Program-made: the position numbers and the translations under genes
Source of the DNA: Halichondria panicea
Taxonomy: Eukaryota > Porifera > Demospongiae > Suberitida > Halichondriidae
Length of the DNA: 64,000 bases
Assembly (NCBI RefSeq): GCF_963675165.1
Contig: NC_087383.1
Coordinates: 3,502,979 to 3,566,978, forward strand
Direction of reading: 5' to 3'
In this document: positions 48,074-60,800 of the stretch, in pieces
How positions within the stretch are numbered: the stretch's first letter is position 1
How the letters are laid out: every line of letters starts with the position of its first letter
The notes under the pieces: generated by a model
Told to the model about the DNA's origin: nothing
Databases searched by the model: none
Seen by the model: only the letters and a program-made list of their open reading frames with translations

Positions 48074-51000
48074 ATGTGCAAAGAATTGAAGTCGTGGATC
48101 GTATATATGCTTTTTCTGGTGCTGCTGCACTGCTTGACAACAAGAGGTGATTTATTACGTAAGCTTATATAATCAGTATGCATGCATGCAGCTATAAAGG
48201 TACGTAGCTTGTATATTGTAGCTATAAAAATATATATATTGACATTCAAGTGGGGAATGTGTATATATAAGTAATTTGTCCCCTAATTTGTATACATGTA
48301 TAATAATATCTATGTAACTGCAGGACATTCAGTTTCAGAAGCTCACAATGGAGTGCAGCTGGAGATCACCACTGACCCTCTAGGGCCTGTATACACGGCA
48401 TCTTCCTGGATACGATTTGCATGCAAAGCAACCAATCACTCGAGTCCTGAGACACTCCATTATAAGTGGATAGGTTTCAGCAACGACGTCCAAGGAGCTC
48501 AAACTCTGTTGGACGAGGATCCGCTACTTGATGGAGACCGCTCTGCATACATATGGCTTCTGTCCACATCAGACGTGCAGTATGTGGAGTGTCGTCTCTT
48601 CAACAACACAGACATTCTGCAGAGCACTGGAATGGATATCGCTGTAACTGGTACGCCCCGTGCTTACGTAAATATTTAATGAAAACTGCATGTATCCAAG
48701 TGTTATGAAAGAAATTGTATACATGATTTTGGTTAGTATCTTTGACCTTGCTTACAGTAGTACGGGGTCATTTGAAAGCTGAGCCTGTTGTTTGTTTTTA
48801 TTCTCTGCTCTTTTCCACCTATATATAGGAGCTGGTGTACATTTTGAGAATGCTTTTCAAGGTGCGGTTGCCAACAACACAGCTGTAGTGAACCCAGGCA
48901 ACAATGACCTCGCTCTCCTCTGTCAATCTGCTCTTAGGAACTCCTGCAATACTGGTAATTGGAAGAACCCCAACAACGATGACATCAGCAATAATGTCAC
49001 TTCACTGAGTCAGGTGTGCAACAACTCAGAACCACCAACCAATCAGTTTTTCTCGACAGCTCAGCTGAGCCTGTCTCCGGTGCTCACCTCCGGACTGTAC
49101 ACGTGTGTTATACCGGACGAGACAATGCTGATTAGAAAGGTGTACATTGGAGTCTATAGTGACATCGAAGAGAGAGGTGGGTTTGAACCAGCATGCATGA
49201 TGTACATTATTATATTTGCATTAAGCTGTTGTATCTGCATATGATAGCTGTGTGCAGATGCAAGCATAAGTATTGGTAGCCCTTGATCCCTGAAATTCAA
49301 TTGTTGACTTGCTGGTAATTATTTAATTTAGTGGCTGGCTATTCAATTCACAATGCATACCTATACAAGCTTTGATCTAGACCAGAAGACCCTAATGTTT
49401 CATTTATTGACTACTGCATGCAGTTTACCCATAATCACATTATATGCTTTGATTTGTGCTTGAAAATAGTTAACTCTCTAATTGCATTACAGACACAACT
49501 TTTATGGCTAGGAAAACCACTTCTTGGAGATTTTGGCAGACAGCAGTCTAAACCCTTGTGTAGGGACACATGCACTTAGTATAATGGCTAAGAGTAGCGC
49601 AATATGGGATTAATAGCACCAGTAACAAGCAATGGCAAGGCTACTAATTACACGAGGCGTAGCGGAGTGCTATTAACCTTGCCAGTGCTTGTTATGAGTC
49701 CATGCACGAGTAACCATACTATTGATTTCTAATCGTGATGATGAAGTTCTCTGCAGTTTTTATTAACACTTTCGCCCACGGCCGTTATTTAAAAACAATA
49801 CGTGTCATTGACAGCGTGCAATTACTTGACCGGATATGATACGGGATTAATTACTGTACACTCTCCAGTCACTAATAGCACATATACGATAATAATAATT
49901 AGAATGCAAGCAAGCCCCATTATAGTAGATTTTTAGTGACCACTCAATGCCTATAATTAATTATAGAGCCCCTATTGCGTATCCAACATTGGTTACTTTG
50001 TTAGATTGTTTATTTAATTAATTAATACTTGTATCAAAATATGTAGACTAACAAGTGTTTAATGTTGAAAAAGGTGTGAGCTAAAATGGAATTGTTTATT
50101 TAGTCTCCCACTCCATATATATACTGAAATCGTGCACTCCTCTCCTGTTTAAAAATACCATGTGTACATGTATCAATAAATTATTGGGATACACTATAAT
50201 TATATAATATGATATTATGTCTCCTCTCTTTTCCTCTGTATATAGTGAAACCTTTCAAATCTTCAATGATGTTGACACACCAAACCGATCATGACAACAT
50301 GTTATCGCTCAGTTGTTTAACTCAGATGCTACCAAGTAGCTCGGCCGTCTGGCGAAAGGACGGTAATACGCTGTCACCTACGGATACAATAAGCACTCGT
50401 ATCAGTGTAATAAATGTGACCGATGCACTGTATGAGAGTGAGCTGGTTATGAAGTGGAGTGTCCGTGGAGTCTCGATAGTCAGCTGTTTGGTCCACACTG
50501 AGTGGAGAACATCAGGAGACTACTTCTATGACGCAGCATGTTAGTTGATATGATGACATTTCATTTTTAATTGCCTGAGCAGGCTCATAATCATATTCCT
50601 TTGTTAACAATCCCTCTTTATTGGAAACGCGATATTTAAATTAATTATGATACTGAAACTATTTAGACGAGAAGTAATCGTAATTTAGTACTCAGTTGAC
50701 ATTCTTTGCTGCAAATACAGTGCAATAACATGTCGTCTGTACCATTGTTTGTTATGTGAACACACGTGTGCTCGAGACGGTATACCTAGGTTATTAGATT
50801 GAGGGGGCGTGTGATGTACCGTATAGTGCCAAATTTTCAAGACACTTATATTTCGTGGAATGGCCTCTAAAAGCTTTCGTTGCACTGGGATGACTGTGTA
50901 CCGGAAGCCACGCCTTTAATCTTTGCACGTTATAGTAATTAAGAACAATTTTCGTAGACTTAATTTTCGTGAGATTACTAACCCACGAAAACAGCGAAAA

Positions 51001-51118
51001 TTAAGCCCCTCAAACATTTCGCGCTATACGGTATTACAGTCCCATGCACATTACACCTGCACACCTACACATTGTGTATACAACATCCTCTCTGACAACC
51101 CACCTACATGTACATGAT

Positions 51119-51211
<93 letters not shown>

Positions 51212-51214
51212 CAT

Positions 51215-51279
<65 letters not shown>

Positions 51280-52390
51280 CTAATACAGCTGCTAGTGGGA
51301 ACTTCGTAATAATGGATCTCGGAACATTGATGAGCATAGAGTGCACAGCTCCGAGTAACATTGCTCAAGTTCAGTGGTTTAGCAGCCAAAATCAAATGCT
51401 AAGTACTGGTCAGATTCCAAACGTTAAAGTCCATGGCGACACACTGTCCATAATCAATGCTACAGCCAGTCTGAACGGTGCTCAGTTCCATTGTAGAGGG
51501 GAGGACTTGAATGGAAATGTTCAATTTTGGCAGCATTATTCAATTATTGTTTCAGGTATGCTGCTTAATTTGTTTGGTAAAAACTTTGGCAAATCCATTA
51601 ACGTATCTTCTTACAATTATCAATCAGATAATTAGATCCCAAATTAATACAACTTTTTAAGGCTAATTGATACGTGTACTGTACTTTTAAAATCGTTTCA
51701 GCTTCTTCTCTCTCTTTCCAATAGTACCGACTGACTTTGTTTCCATATCACTGGCTGACGACTACACTGAGCCAGCCTTGGAAGGTGATGCATACAACAT
51801 CACCTGCTGTTATAACACAACAGAGACGGCAGCACCTATAGTCATACGCTGGTACGAAGGGATGGAGGAAATCGAATATACAATCAATCCGAATTTCCTT
51901 GTGTCTGTTGAAGATACGTGCTCCACTTTGCATTTTATGACTGTAAGTGTTGAGGAGGACGGGTATAATTACACATGCAGAGCTGAAACGGACCCACCCT
52001 TGTTGTACACTGGAAGGACTACCCTACACACAGCATATGTGACCTTGAGTGTGGATAAGAGGAACATAGTCGGTACGTATAAGTAACGTTAAGTCATCAC
52101 ATACATAAGTCGATCGTCACATGCATTAATTTTGTTTCGTGCAATGCAACCTAATGTAATTCGTTAAGGTTATTATTATGTGCACGTGGATCACCTGGGG
52201 CACAATATTAATATTGTTGCTGACATAATTATGGTATTCATATTTTCTTTTAGTCACGGATCCTGGCCTATTGGAGTCCAGTACTAGTGCTACCACAGAT
52301 CAAACGGAGTCCAGTGCTGCAAGACTCCTCTCTCTACCAACTATCTCACTTGTTCTTTTACTGACCCTATTCGTAATCTTTGTGCTGTAA
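48074..52390 (+). CDS. Five-domain Ig-like surface protein, probably GPI-anchored
   Basis: Seven exons: 48074-48146, 48324-48650, 48829-49176, 50246-50539, 51289-51555, 51725-52072, 52254-52390; 597 residues. Exon 1 encodes a signal peptide (WIVYMLFLVLLHCL). Each of the next five exons is phase 1 at both ends and holds one Ig-like domain of about 90-115 residues; typical cues are YKWIGF, YVECRLF, AQVQWF, FHCRGED, IRWYEG and YNYTCRAE. Several N-x-S/T sites suggest N-glycosylation. The last exon has a Ser/Thr-rich spacer, then a small-residue SSAA site and a hydrophobic tail (SLPTISLVLLLTLFVIFVL) that stops directly at the terminus, as in GPI-anchor signals. An alternative is a type I membrane protein without a cytoplasmic tail. 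No orthologue is recognised; adhesion or allorecognition is only a guess from architecture. Confidence 0.82.
51121..51280. repeat. (CA)n microsatellite just before a splice acceptor
   Basis: About 160 bp of CA repeats, interrupted only by a short TGCATG stretch and one AAAC, ends immediately before the acceptor TAATACAG of the fourth Ig exon (51289). Reverse-strand ORFs of repeated Cys-Val are artefacts of the repeat. Confidence 0.97.
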
Positions 52391-52559
52391 GATAAACAAG
52401 CGGTGACAAGATTTCATTTACGAACCCTCCAACATGAGTTGTTATACATGATTCTATTGTACGTGCATGCATGTAAATTATCTGTCATATTACACTTGTA
52501 TATATTATGCTTAAAATTTTTTTGGAGAATTGTAAAAGTTATCAAGTTATCAACCTCGC

Positions 52560-52565
52560 AATAAA
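52560..52565 (+). promoter_or_regulatory. AATAAA polyadenylation signal for the Ig gene
   Basis: Canonical AATAAA about 170 bp after the TAA of the Ig-domain gene, in AT-rich DNA. It is the first good signal downstream. Confidence 0.45.
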
Positions 52566-52790
52566 TCATACTTAATAATTATTATCAAATATATATAGCA
52601 AAGCAAAATCGTAAGATCATCATTCATAATTGTATTCATATAATTATACATACATAAGTTATGTATCTCGGTACATGTATACACCATGCGTACGCGTATA
52701 CGAGAACTAATAAACAAAACAATTATAAGTTTAATTTACGCCACCAATATTAATATAAATATTTATATGTGCACAAGAGAAAGTAACACT

Positions 52791-55760
52791 AGAGCACTAA
52801 AGTGCAAACCCTCGGCTGTTGACGTGATAATAAAGAAACCAGAAGAGTGATAATGCAGTGCATGTAGCATGTATGAATAGCAGAGCACAGCAACTCAAGA
52901 GCAATAAAACTAAACTAACAACGTACATGCATGAGACATGCACTATGGACTGGGATCACAGCAAAGAAGCCTGGAGTCTTCTAGCTAGACTATGGCTCCT
53001 TCCAGGCTGGAGTACGTATAGGATCCAGAGTACGTATAGGATCCAGAGTCAGTCAACAACCAGTCACAATTCTACTTTCTTGACAATTGTTCCTGGTACG
53101 GGATCACTTCAGCTGAAAATACATAATCAAGCCTTGACTACGTAAGTTTAAGCTTCTTAGCTTTTGCTCGCTTTTACTCGACAAAGAAGCTTTAACATCA
53201 AAATCTGCCACTATTTAAACCAAGATATTGTTGTGTGAAGACTACCTATGCTGCAAACGCAGTGCTATGGCATCCAAGTGAGTAGATATACTCGTTACAA
53301 ACAAACAAACTAGAGCACTAAAGTGCAAACCCTCGGCTGGTGACATGATTATAAAGAAACCATATAATGTAGTGCATTGCCATAATTATAGTGATGTTGT
53401 TGTCATCATCATGCATGCATGACTTGCACAGCAACTCAGGAGCAATAAAACTAAACCAGACTGGAGGCATGCTGAAACATTTGAGAACAGGTAGTAGTAC
53501 TATAGATATATGCACTGTGGATTAGGATCACAGCAAAGAGAAGCCTGGAGTCTCAGAGAAGTATGGCTCCAGGTCCTGCTGGATCCCAGTCAGCTAAAGC
53601 AAGCTTTCTACTTTAGTGACCCTGTTCCATTGTTCCTGGTATATACAGCTTTCTACTTTAGTGACCCTGTTCCATTGTTTCTGGACCTGGTACAGGATCA
53701 CTTCAGTTATAAGTAACGCATGTGCAAGTTCTGTTCAAGCTACATTTTGCTCGCTTTTATTAGACAACGAAGCTTTAACACCGAAAGCTGCCACTATTAG
53801 AAGTACTGACTTGTTGTGTGGAGGCTACCCATGCTGTAAACACAGTGCTAGAGCATCCAGGTAAGCAGACCCAGTCACAAGCTTCTTAGCTTTTGCTCGT
53901 TTTTATTTGACAACAAAGGTTTAACATGAAATTCTGCCACTATTAAAACTAATAACTTGTTGTATGAAGGCTATCCATGCTGTAAACGCAGTGCTGTGGC
54001 ATCCAGGTGAGTAGATTCACCTGTCACAAACAAACAAACTAGAGCACTAAAGTGCAAACCCTCGGCTGGTGACATGATAATAAAGAAACCAGAAGAGTGA
54101 TAATGCAGTGCATGTAGCATGTATGACTAGCACAGCAACTCAAGAGCAATAAAACTAAACCAGACTGTAGGGATGCTGAAACATTGAGTATGTCACATGA
54201 GACATGCACTGTGGACTGGGATCACAGCAAAGAAGCCTGGAGTCTTAGACTAAGAGAAGTATGGCTCCTTCCAGGCTAGAGTATAGGATCCAGAGTCAGT
54301 CAACAACAACTAGTCACAATTCTACTTTCTTGGCCCTTATCCCTTTCCTTGCCATTCGTGAAATCTGGAACAGGAGCGTCTTTAATTTAGGTCGATCAAT
54401 TAGTGTGGATCCCGCCTCACCACGCCTCCAAGTCATTCTATTAGTCTAGATCCGGCTAGCAATTCTAGCTGGGACTCCCAGTTCTAGCTCCTTTTGTTTA
54501 GCGTGTCAGAGACTGGGAGAAGATGATTGGCACTCCCTGGCTCCTTTGGATGTACAGCTGTCCAGATCCCTAGAACATACCCTCCATTCTGACGAGTTAT
54601 CAGTGCATAGGGTGCTTACTAGATTCTTGCCAGCCAGTACAGTTCAAGCTACACACAGCACCGCTCAACTATTCTCTACCCCATTATCTAGCTAAATCTG
54701 GTCCAACTAGACAGCAGACACAGCTAGTTAATTCAGTAAAGCCAGGGGTAGCCCTACTTCTACGGTTGTTCAGTACCCACGGTAACAATTCCTCTGGGCT
54801 GGGCTAACTAGTTGAGCCACGCCTCCCAATTCTCAAGGCTAGGTACATGTCTCTGTCTAGCTGCTTCTTCAGCTTCTTGCTCAGTTTTGTGGCTTAGAGA
54901 AAGGCCAGCTACTCAGGGGGAAGAGTCCAGATGAAAGTCTGGCAGCCAGGTGACGTCCAAACGGTCAGTTATTCTTTCCACCAACTTTTTAATCTAGTCT
55001 AGTCCTGCTTGCACTGCTACTACTACTGCTGCCTACTGCTGCTACTCTTCCTAGCTAGTCAAAGGTTTCTTTTTTTTTTTTTTTTTTTTTTATAACTACA
55101 TATGCACAAAGAGACATCAAAGCTTACATCAAAGGACACAGATTTTTAGCCTACTTGACTGATAAGGCGGTTACCTAGACTACAGTTTGTTTGTCAGGGA
55201 GGAGCTCACATACAACTTCATCTAATTCATCATAACGATTCCTTACCCATTGTTGTAATTTCTACAACAGATTGCCAAGGAAAGAGTTATTCATGTTACG
55301 GGATCACTTCAGCTGCAAATACCTAGTCAGCAGAGGTAGTAATTCTAGCTTTCTACTTTAGTGACCCTGTTCCATTGTTTCTGGTACAGGATCACGTCAG
55401 CTGTAAGTAACCCATGTGGAAAAATCACAATGTAACATAGGGTATCTCGAATAAAGGCCGCGTGTAGTTAGCAGCTGCCAACGGGCAAGTTTAGCTTTTG
55501 CTCGCTTTTATTCGACAAAGAAACTTTAACATCAAAATCTGCCACTATTTAAATCAAGATATTGTTGTGTGAAGGCTATCTATGCTGCAAACGCAGCGCT
55601 ATGGCATCCAGGTGAGTAGAAAACCCCATCACAAACAAACAAACAAACAAACAAACCAACAGACTACTATACCCGCTGGCCGCGGCACGGCCTCGGGTAA
55701 CAAACAAACAGACAAACAGACAGACTACTATAACCCGTGGCCGCCCACGCGCCTCGGGTT
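52791..55760. repeat. Cluster of three mixed repeat types
   Basis: No gene is seen between 52391 and 55798. Three repeat types recur. One begins CTAGAGCACTAAAGTGCAAA at about 52791, 53307 and 54037. One contains GTGACCCTGTTCCATTGTTC plus ACAGGATCACTTCAG at about 53080-53125 (partial), 53608-53715 (twice) and 55360-55400. One contains TTGCTCGCTTTTATTCGACA and ends in a donor-like CATCCAGGTGAGTA at about 53158-53290, 53745-53870, 53886-54015 and 55490-55620. Part of the family recurs at 18170-18500. The 54585-54735 stretch repeats 2743-2880. A run of about 22 T lies at 55068-55090. The tails contain CAAA repeats. Confidence 0.75.
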
Positions 55761-55798
55761 AAATATTAAGGGAAGCAGTAGTTGCAGTACACATGGTT

Positions 55799-56963
55799 CT
55801 AGTTCAGTACCTCCCCCGGCATAGGCTCTCCTCTTACTCCAGCAAGAATATTTTTGATTGTCATCTCCATCATACGTTTCCTTGTGACAAGTGTAGCACT
55901 GCCTAGAGAATGAAAAAAGGAAATTGAATGAAACTTATACATGCAGGCATTGTATATGCCAGCTTTAATTATACTTATTATGGCATGGTACGTAAGAGTG
56001 AATGAGAAATGTTATATAGAGTTGAACAACGCGTACTAAAAACCAAAAACGTACTTTAAAATTCCCATCCACTAAAATTTCAGTCAACTTACCCCAGTGT
56101 GGTGTGATGGTTACATTCGACAGACTGAGAAGGGGGTGGTCTCGTGGCAATGGCTCGGGGGTAGTTACATCAAGTCCAGCGGCTGCAATTTGATTGGACG
56201 ATAATGCAGCTACAAGGGCATCTTGATCAACAACAACACCTCTTGAAACATTGATGAAAACAGCACTCCTTTTCATAGCAGCAAATTCTGTCTTGCCAAA
56301 CAATTTAACATTTTCTTTACTCCCAGGAACCACCACTACCACAAAATCGGACTTCTGCAAAAGCTCGTGTAACGAGGGAATATAAGAAACAGACAATTCC
56401 TTCTCTACAGCACCATCACATTGCCTTCTGTTGTGGTACAGCACGGTCATGGAGAATGCTCTTCCTCGCTTAGCTACCTCCATTCCGATTCGCCCCAATC
56501 CAACGATACCCATCACCTGACCACTCACTTGGTACCCAAACGAGTTCAAGTCAAAGGATTTTGTTGCCGGATCTCTACAAATATGATCTCCCTCACACAC
56601 CCGTCTTGCTGTCGCCAACAACAGTGCAAAAGCCATGTCCGCCGTAGTATCATTTAGAGTCCCTGGGGTGTTACCTATTCGGATGCCTCTAGCCTTGCAT
56701 GCTCCAACGTCAACAGCGTCATAACCAACACCATTTTTTCCAACCACCTTCACAGCAGGGAACTTGTCCAAGAGCTCCCCATTCACAGGACTTGGGTTTT
56801 TGCACACCAACAGTGCGACAATCTTCTTTCTGAACTTGTCTACTTGGTCAGGCCAAACTATAGTGAAATTTTCATCTATCATTTGCTGCAGTTCAGGATG
56901 GAGCAGCTCCTCTTGGTACACAATAGGCTTGTCATGCTTGTTCTCCTCACACTGGGAAGCCAT
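55799..56963 (-). CDS. D-2-hydroxyacid dehydrogenase (glyoxylate/hydroxypyruvate reductase-like)
   Basis: NAD(P)-dependent oxidoreductase reducing 2-keto acids such as glyoxylate or hydroxypyruvate. Two exons: 56093-56963 and 55799-55902; 324 residues, the usual length. The reading frame continues across the intron to give PHWGSATLVTRKRM. Motifs: NGVGYDAVDV (77-86), the Rossmann glycine pattern GLGRIG (155-160), and the catalytic Arg241 (NVSRG), Glu270 (TTPEP) and His289 (TPHWGS). HNRR after the second beta strand (177-180), in place of an acidic residue, suggests NADPH. The start MASQCEENKH has no targeting signal, so it is probably cytosolic. The large first exon with one late intron is unlike its intron-rich neighbours. 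Exact substrate cannot be read from sequence. Confidence 0.93.
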
Positions 56964-57394
56964 GTTTCAGCCTGGAAATGAACGATGGTCAAGAATCTCA
57001 AGTGAGCCACACCCTTTTTTCTGCAAAAAGAAGGGGCGTGTCTTGTCGTTTTGGTTCTTTGCTGGGCTACTTGTTTTTCTCCAAGATCAAGTATTCTGTA
57101 CTACAGGTATTAAGGTCGATTGAAGAGCTTTTATAATTATATATTGATATTGCATATTGATTTTTCTACAAACTAGACAATGGCTGAAGCTGCAGTTCAC
57201 CCTGAGACAAATTCGCATCACTGAGAATGAGTTAGACATGGTTCCTACGCTGTTGTCATGGAGCTAGAGTATTGAGGCCTGAAATGTGCCGGTAAAAACT
57301 GAATCCGACTCTGAATCCGAGGCGGTACATGTGTTTGACAAAGGAATTCGAAGGAAATGGAAACGAACAATCCCACCCCATGAAGATATTCACC

Positions 57395-57535
57395 AGCAGT
57401 CGTTACTCTCCCAACACATCTGATTGTAGCAGGAGGTATGTTGCTCTATGGTGACTACGTTGATTGATAATGTTGAGATCTACAACATCAAAACCTCCCA
57501 GTGGAGCGAGACAGACAAACTACCATATGCTTAAT
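57395..57535 (+). pseudogene. Kelch-repeat relic
   Basis: A short stretch translates as STHLIVAGG and, after a frame break with stop codons, DNVEIYNIKTSQWSETDKLPYA. This matches the kelch blade pattern (LIVAGG ... VEV ... W ... LP). Only about one blade is present, with stops, so it is a decayed fragment or an isolated remnant of a kelch gene. The surrounding 56964-57866 has no intact gene. Confidence 0.55.
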
Positions 57536-57866
57536 TGTAGTGACCAAAGAGGAATTGTCTGCAACGTACCTATATAATTATATCATTATAATTATATAAA
57601 ACATGATAATTGTAACACTCTTGACCATGAAAGAAAAATTAGTATGTAATTAATTAATGTCGTCACAATTACTACTCTTGACGCATTATGTTTAATTAAT
57701 GCATCATGGGTGCTTAATTTTGGGATTTTTATGCCTCGGTATGCATAATAATAAAATCTTGCACATAGGGTGATGGTGGCCGGTACGAAATTTAACAATT
57801 ATTTAAAAAACAAGAACAGAAGAAAACACAACACATGATGGTGGTGAAAGTGAAAAATAATTAGGG

Positions 57867-60800
57867 CTATTTGACCCGACGAAATTTGCTAATATGTTCC
57901 ATGGCATGGTCTATTTGTTCCCTGTACTTTGGTTGCCTTGTGTCCACAGGATCCTTATGGTTTTGATCTTTGTCAAACACAAAGAAGAACCGTGTACACA
58001 CATGGTCAGAATTCGGGCACACCCAGATGTCTCCAGACTTATTTAGGTTTTTGGATGTCACAACTGAGAGGAGTGTGTGTAAGGGGATGTTAGTAGGTGT
58101 GTGGGTTGAGTGGGTTGAGACAGTGCATGTGAGGCAGTGTGGGTGTGGAGGGAGAGGGTTGGTAAAAGGGGTGGGAGAGGTACATGTATGTATCTCATGC
58201 CATGGAAAAACAAAATAGCATTTCCCCACCTTCACAAAGAGCCATGCACTTGAGGTTGACCTTTCCTACCAAGCTCTCTCTCCCACCAGGAGGCTGCAAA
58301 AATCAATTACAGTATACAGTGTAGGAGGGTTTGTTGGTGATCAATTAAAGACCAAGAGTATAGCAATCTTGTTGGTCAGTACAAGGTTTACATTTCAGTC
58401 AATGACAATTTTCAACAACCGTTCACCATTCACTACTATGTTTGTACATTGACGAATGATAATGATTCGTGACCCTTTGAGTCAGGTACAGCATGTTTTG
58501 CAGAGTCTTATCAATTCTTGTCCTATATATCGGTCTATTCTTGTCCTAGCTGTTGCTGCAACTGCAGCTCCTTCTTTAAAAGCTGTGCAGAAAATTCAAC
58601 CAGCTCCACCTCCACATTTAAGTAGTAGGTGGGGTATGTGGGCTCATTTATTATTGTACGTACTACACTTGTCTAGTCTAATTCAGTGTCCAATCTCGTT
58701 CCTTCCGAAGGTTAGTTTTGAAATGAAGCTAGACGCTAGTAACTAGATGCTGTTTAGGAGGTACTAACTATTATGTACAGATACCTACAATAATAATTAT
58801 GTCCCCATTAAAAGAGCACCCACCTTGGGCTTTGTAATTGCACTGAAATTGCCCATATAGCCAAAGGACACATTAGACGATGGACTGAGGTAGACCCCGC
58901 TACCATGAGCTGCACCGTGGAGCTGTAGTGAGGGCAATGACAATTATGGGTTCACACATTCACAGTCGTTGTACCCAGTTTAGTAGTTGACAATATTATA
59001 TCGATACATGATAGGTATCAAAGCGACGGCGCTAGGGTGTCAACATCATATACAGTGCAGTGCGTACCTGTAGTTTAGTCCCTGAGGCATTGATAAGCCC
59101 CTTCCTCATGATGGAGTGCCAGTTCTCAATATTGGAACCACTGCATTTAGGGAAATCTTTGATAATTTGTCCGATACACGTAGTACATGCATTTACAAAT
59201 TACAATGCACGCAATACATCGGTACAACATCATGCATGTACATTGCATCATAATTTTTCACTAACTATTATACCAGTAAAGATGGATGGTGATACGAATT
59301 CTGAGCTTTTATTTCAAAACTGTGCTACCTACATGTATAAGCTAAAAAGACAGTCTAATAATGACAAACACAGTACTCACTGAAAAGCGAAAGTACTGCC
59401 TGACTTGGTTTTGGCTGCTTGAAATGCTGCTTCCTTTGCAGGAGGGCTACTGATGAGTACAAACTGATACTTGGTTTTAATTGCTTTGATACGCTGGAGC
59501 AAATAATAAAGCTAACACACCGTTGAAGAAGTGTTAGTGCCAATTTAAACTTACCCTGTCTTCAGGGAGTAGGACAATGTGGGCTCTACAAGTGGCAATA
59601 ATCCTGTGGAGATTAGAATATAAAATAAAATTGGGGGAGTGACAATTTGTTTATAGCGGGTATAATTATTTGGAGAGGAAATAAATTTGCGTGAATCAGG
59701 TGAAGATCACCAAAGACTCCTGGTAATGCGTGATCAATAATTCCACGCAGCAATCGTCAACCTAAAAATCGCCAATTAATTATACTTTAATTGCCTCGTT
59801 AACCGCTATACGGTAGTACACATGAAGACAGTACAACCATTGTAGGATTTTAAACTGGGTGCTAAACCAGTACTGCACCAACATGTAGCCTCTCCATGAC
59901 GAGCTCACCATTGCATGAGGGGGAAGGCCAGTCTGTGATGTGAATCCAGCTCCTCCTTTACACCTGTACTCTGACACCGACCAGCCTGTGGGAATGAAGG
60001 AGCAGTGAAAAGGTTGAATATTTGTAGCCGAGGTAATTGTAGATGTATTTTTCATAGGGCTAACATACAGCCATGTACTCAGAGGGTGAGCAACCTGGCA
60101 ATGAAGGCTACATCAAACACGTACATGTATGTACATGTATATTTACAGATCAATTAAGGCGGCACTTGTAAACATATTGACATGCAATTAAATTGTACAA
60201 GAATCTTCTGTGGGTTACTGTGCACTCACCAGCATCAACTCTCTCGTGTTCACCACTTCCTTTAGCACGTCACATACCAGCCTGAAGTCCTGCTTCTATT
60301 TTATTAGCAGTGGGAAAAAAGCAGCAAGGGTGACTACAGAATACGTATACGTGTTGTCAAGGTAACCCTTCCATGCTATTTAATTACACGGTCGCGTAGC
60401 CTCGAGGCATAATTTGGTAAGTACAGTACAGTACAGTGTACATGTATGTACCTTTGGGTTGAGCGCTAACTCGTTGGGATTGTCAGGATTAAGGATGGAT
60501 GGAAAGGGGTCGAAGATGATCTTAGCCCTCGGATTAGTGGCAGCTGCATTGGCCATGGCTATCAGGAGATCTACAACCTATGTGTAGCGTGTGTGTGGGA
60601 GGAGGGTACGTGTTAGAAACCAAAGCCTATACTATTCTCTCACCAGAGAAAAATATTGACATGAGCAAGGGCGTATAAAAGAAGAGAGGGCATGCAATAG
60701 CAAATGAGCAGAGTTCAAACGTGGGCGGATGAATGCGCATGCATGAAATGCTAAAAATAGATATTTCTATTCTTAGCACTTCATGCAAATGCACACATTC

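Noticed and set aside
51034-51395. Long reverse ORFs of Cys-Val and forward ORFs of Thr-His repeats
   Set aside because: They are translations of the CA microsatellite in different frames.
53274-55618. Spliced-leader RNA genes suggested by the repeated CATCCAGGTGAGTA
   Set aside because: No Sm-binding site or consistent small-RNA structure follows the donor, and copies vary at the donor.
58456-58746. Forward ORF of 96 codons
   Set aside because: It lies in a PARP intron on the opposite strand, without homology cues.
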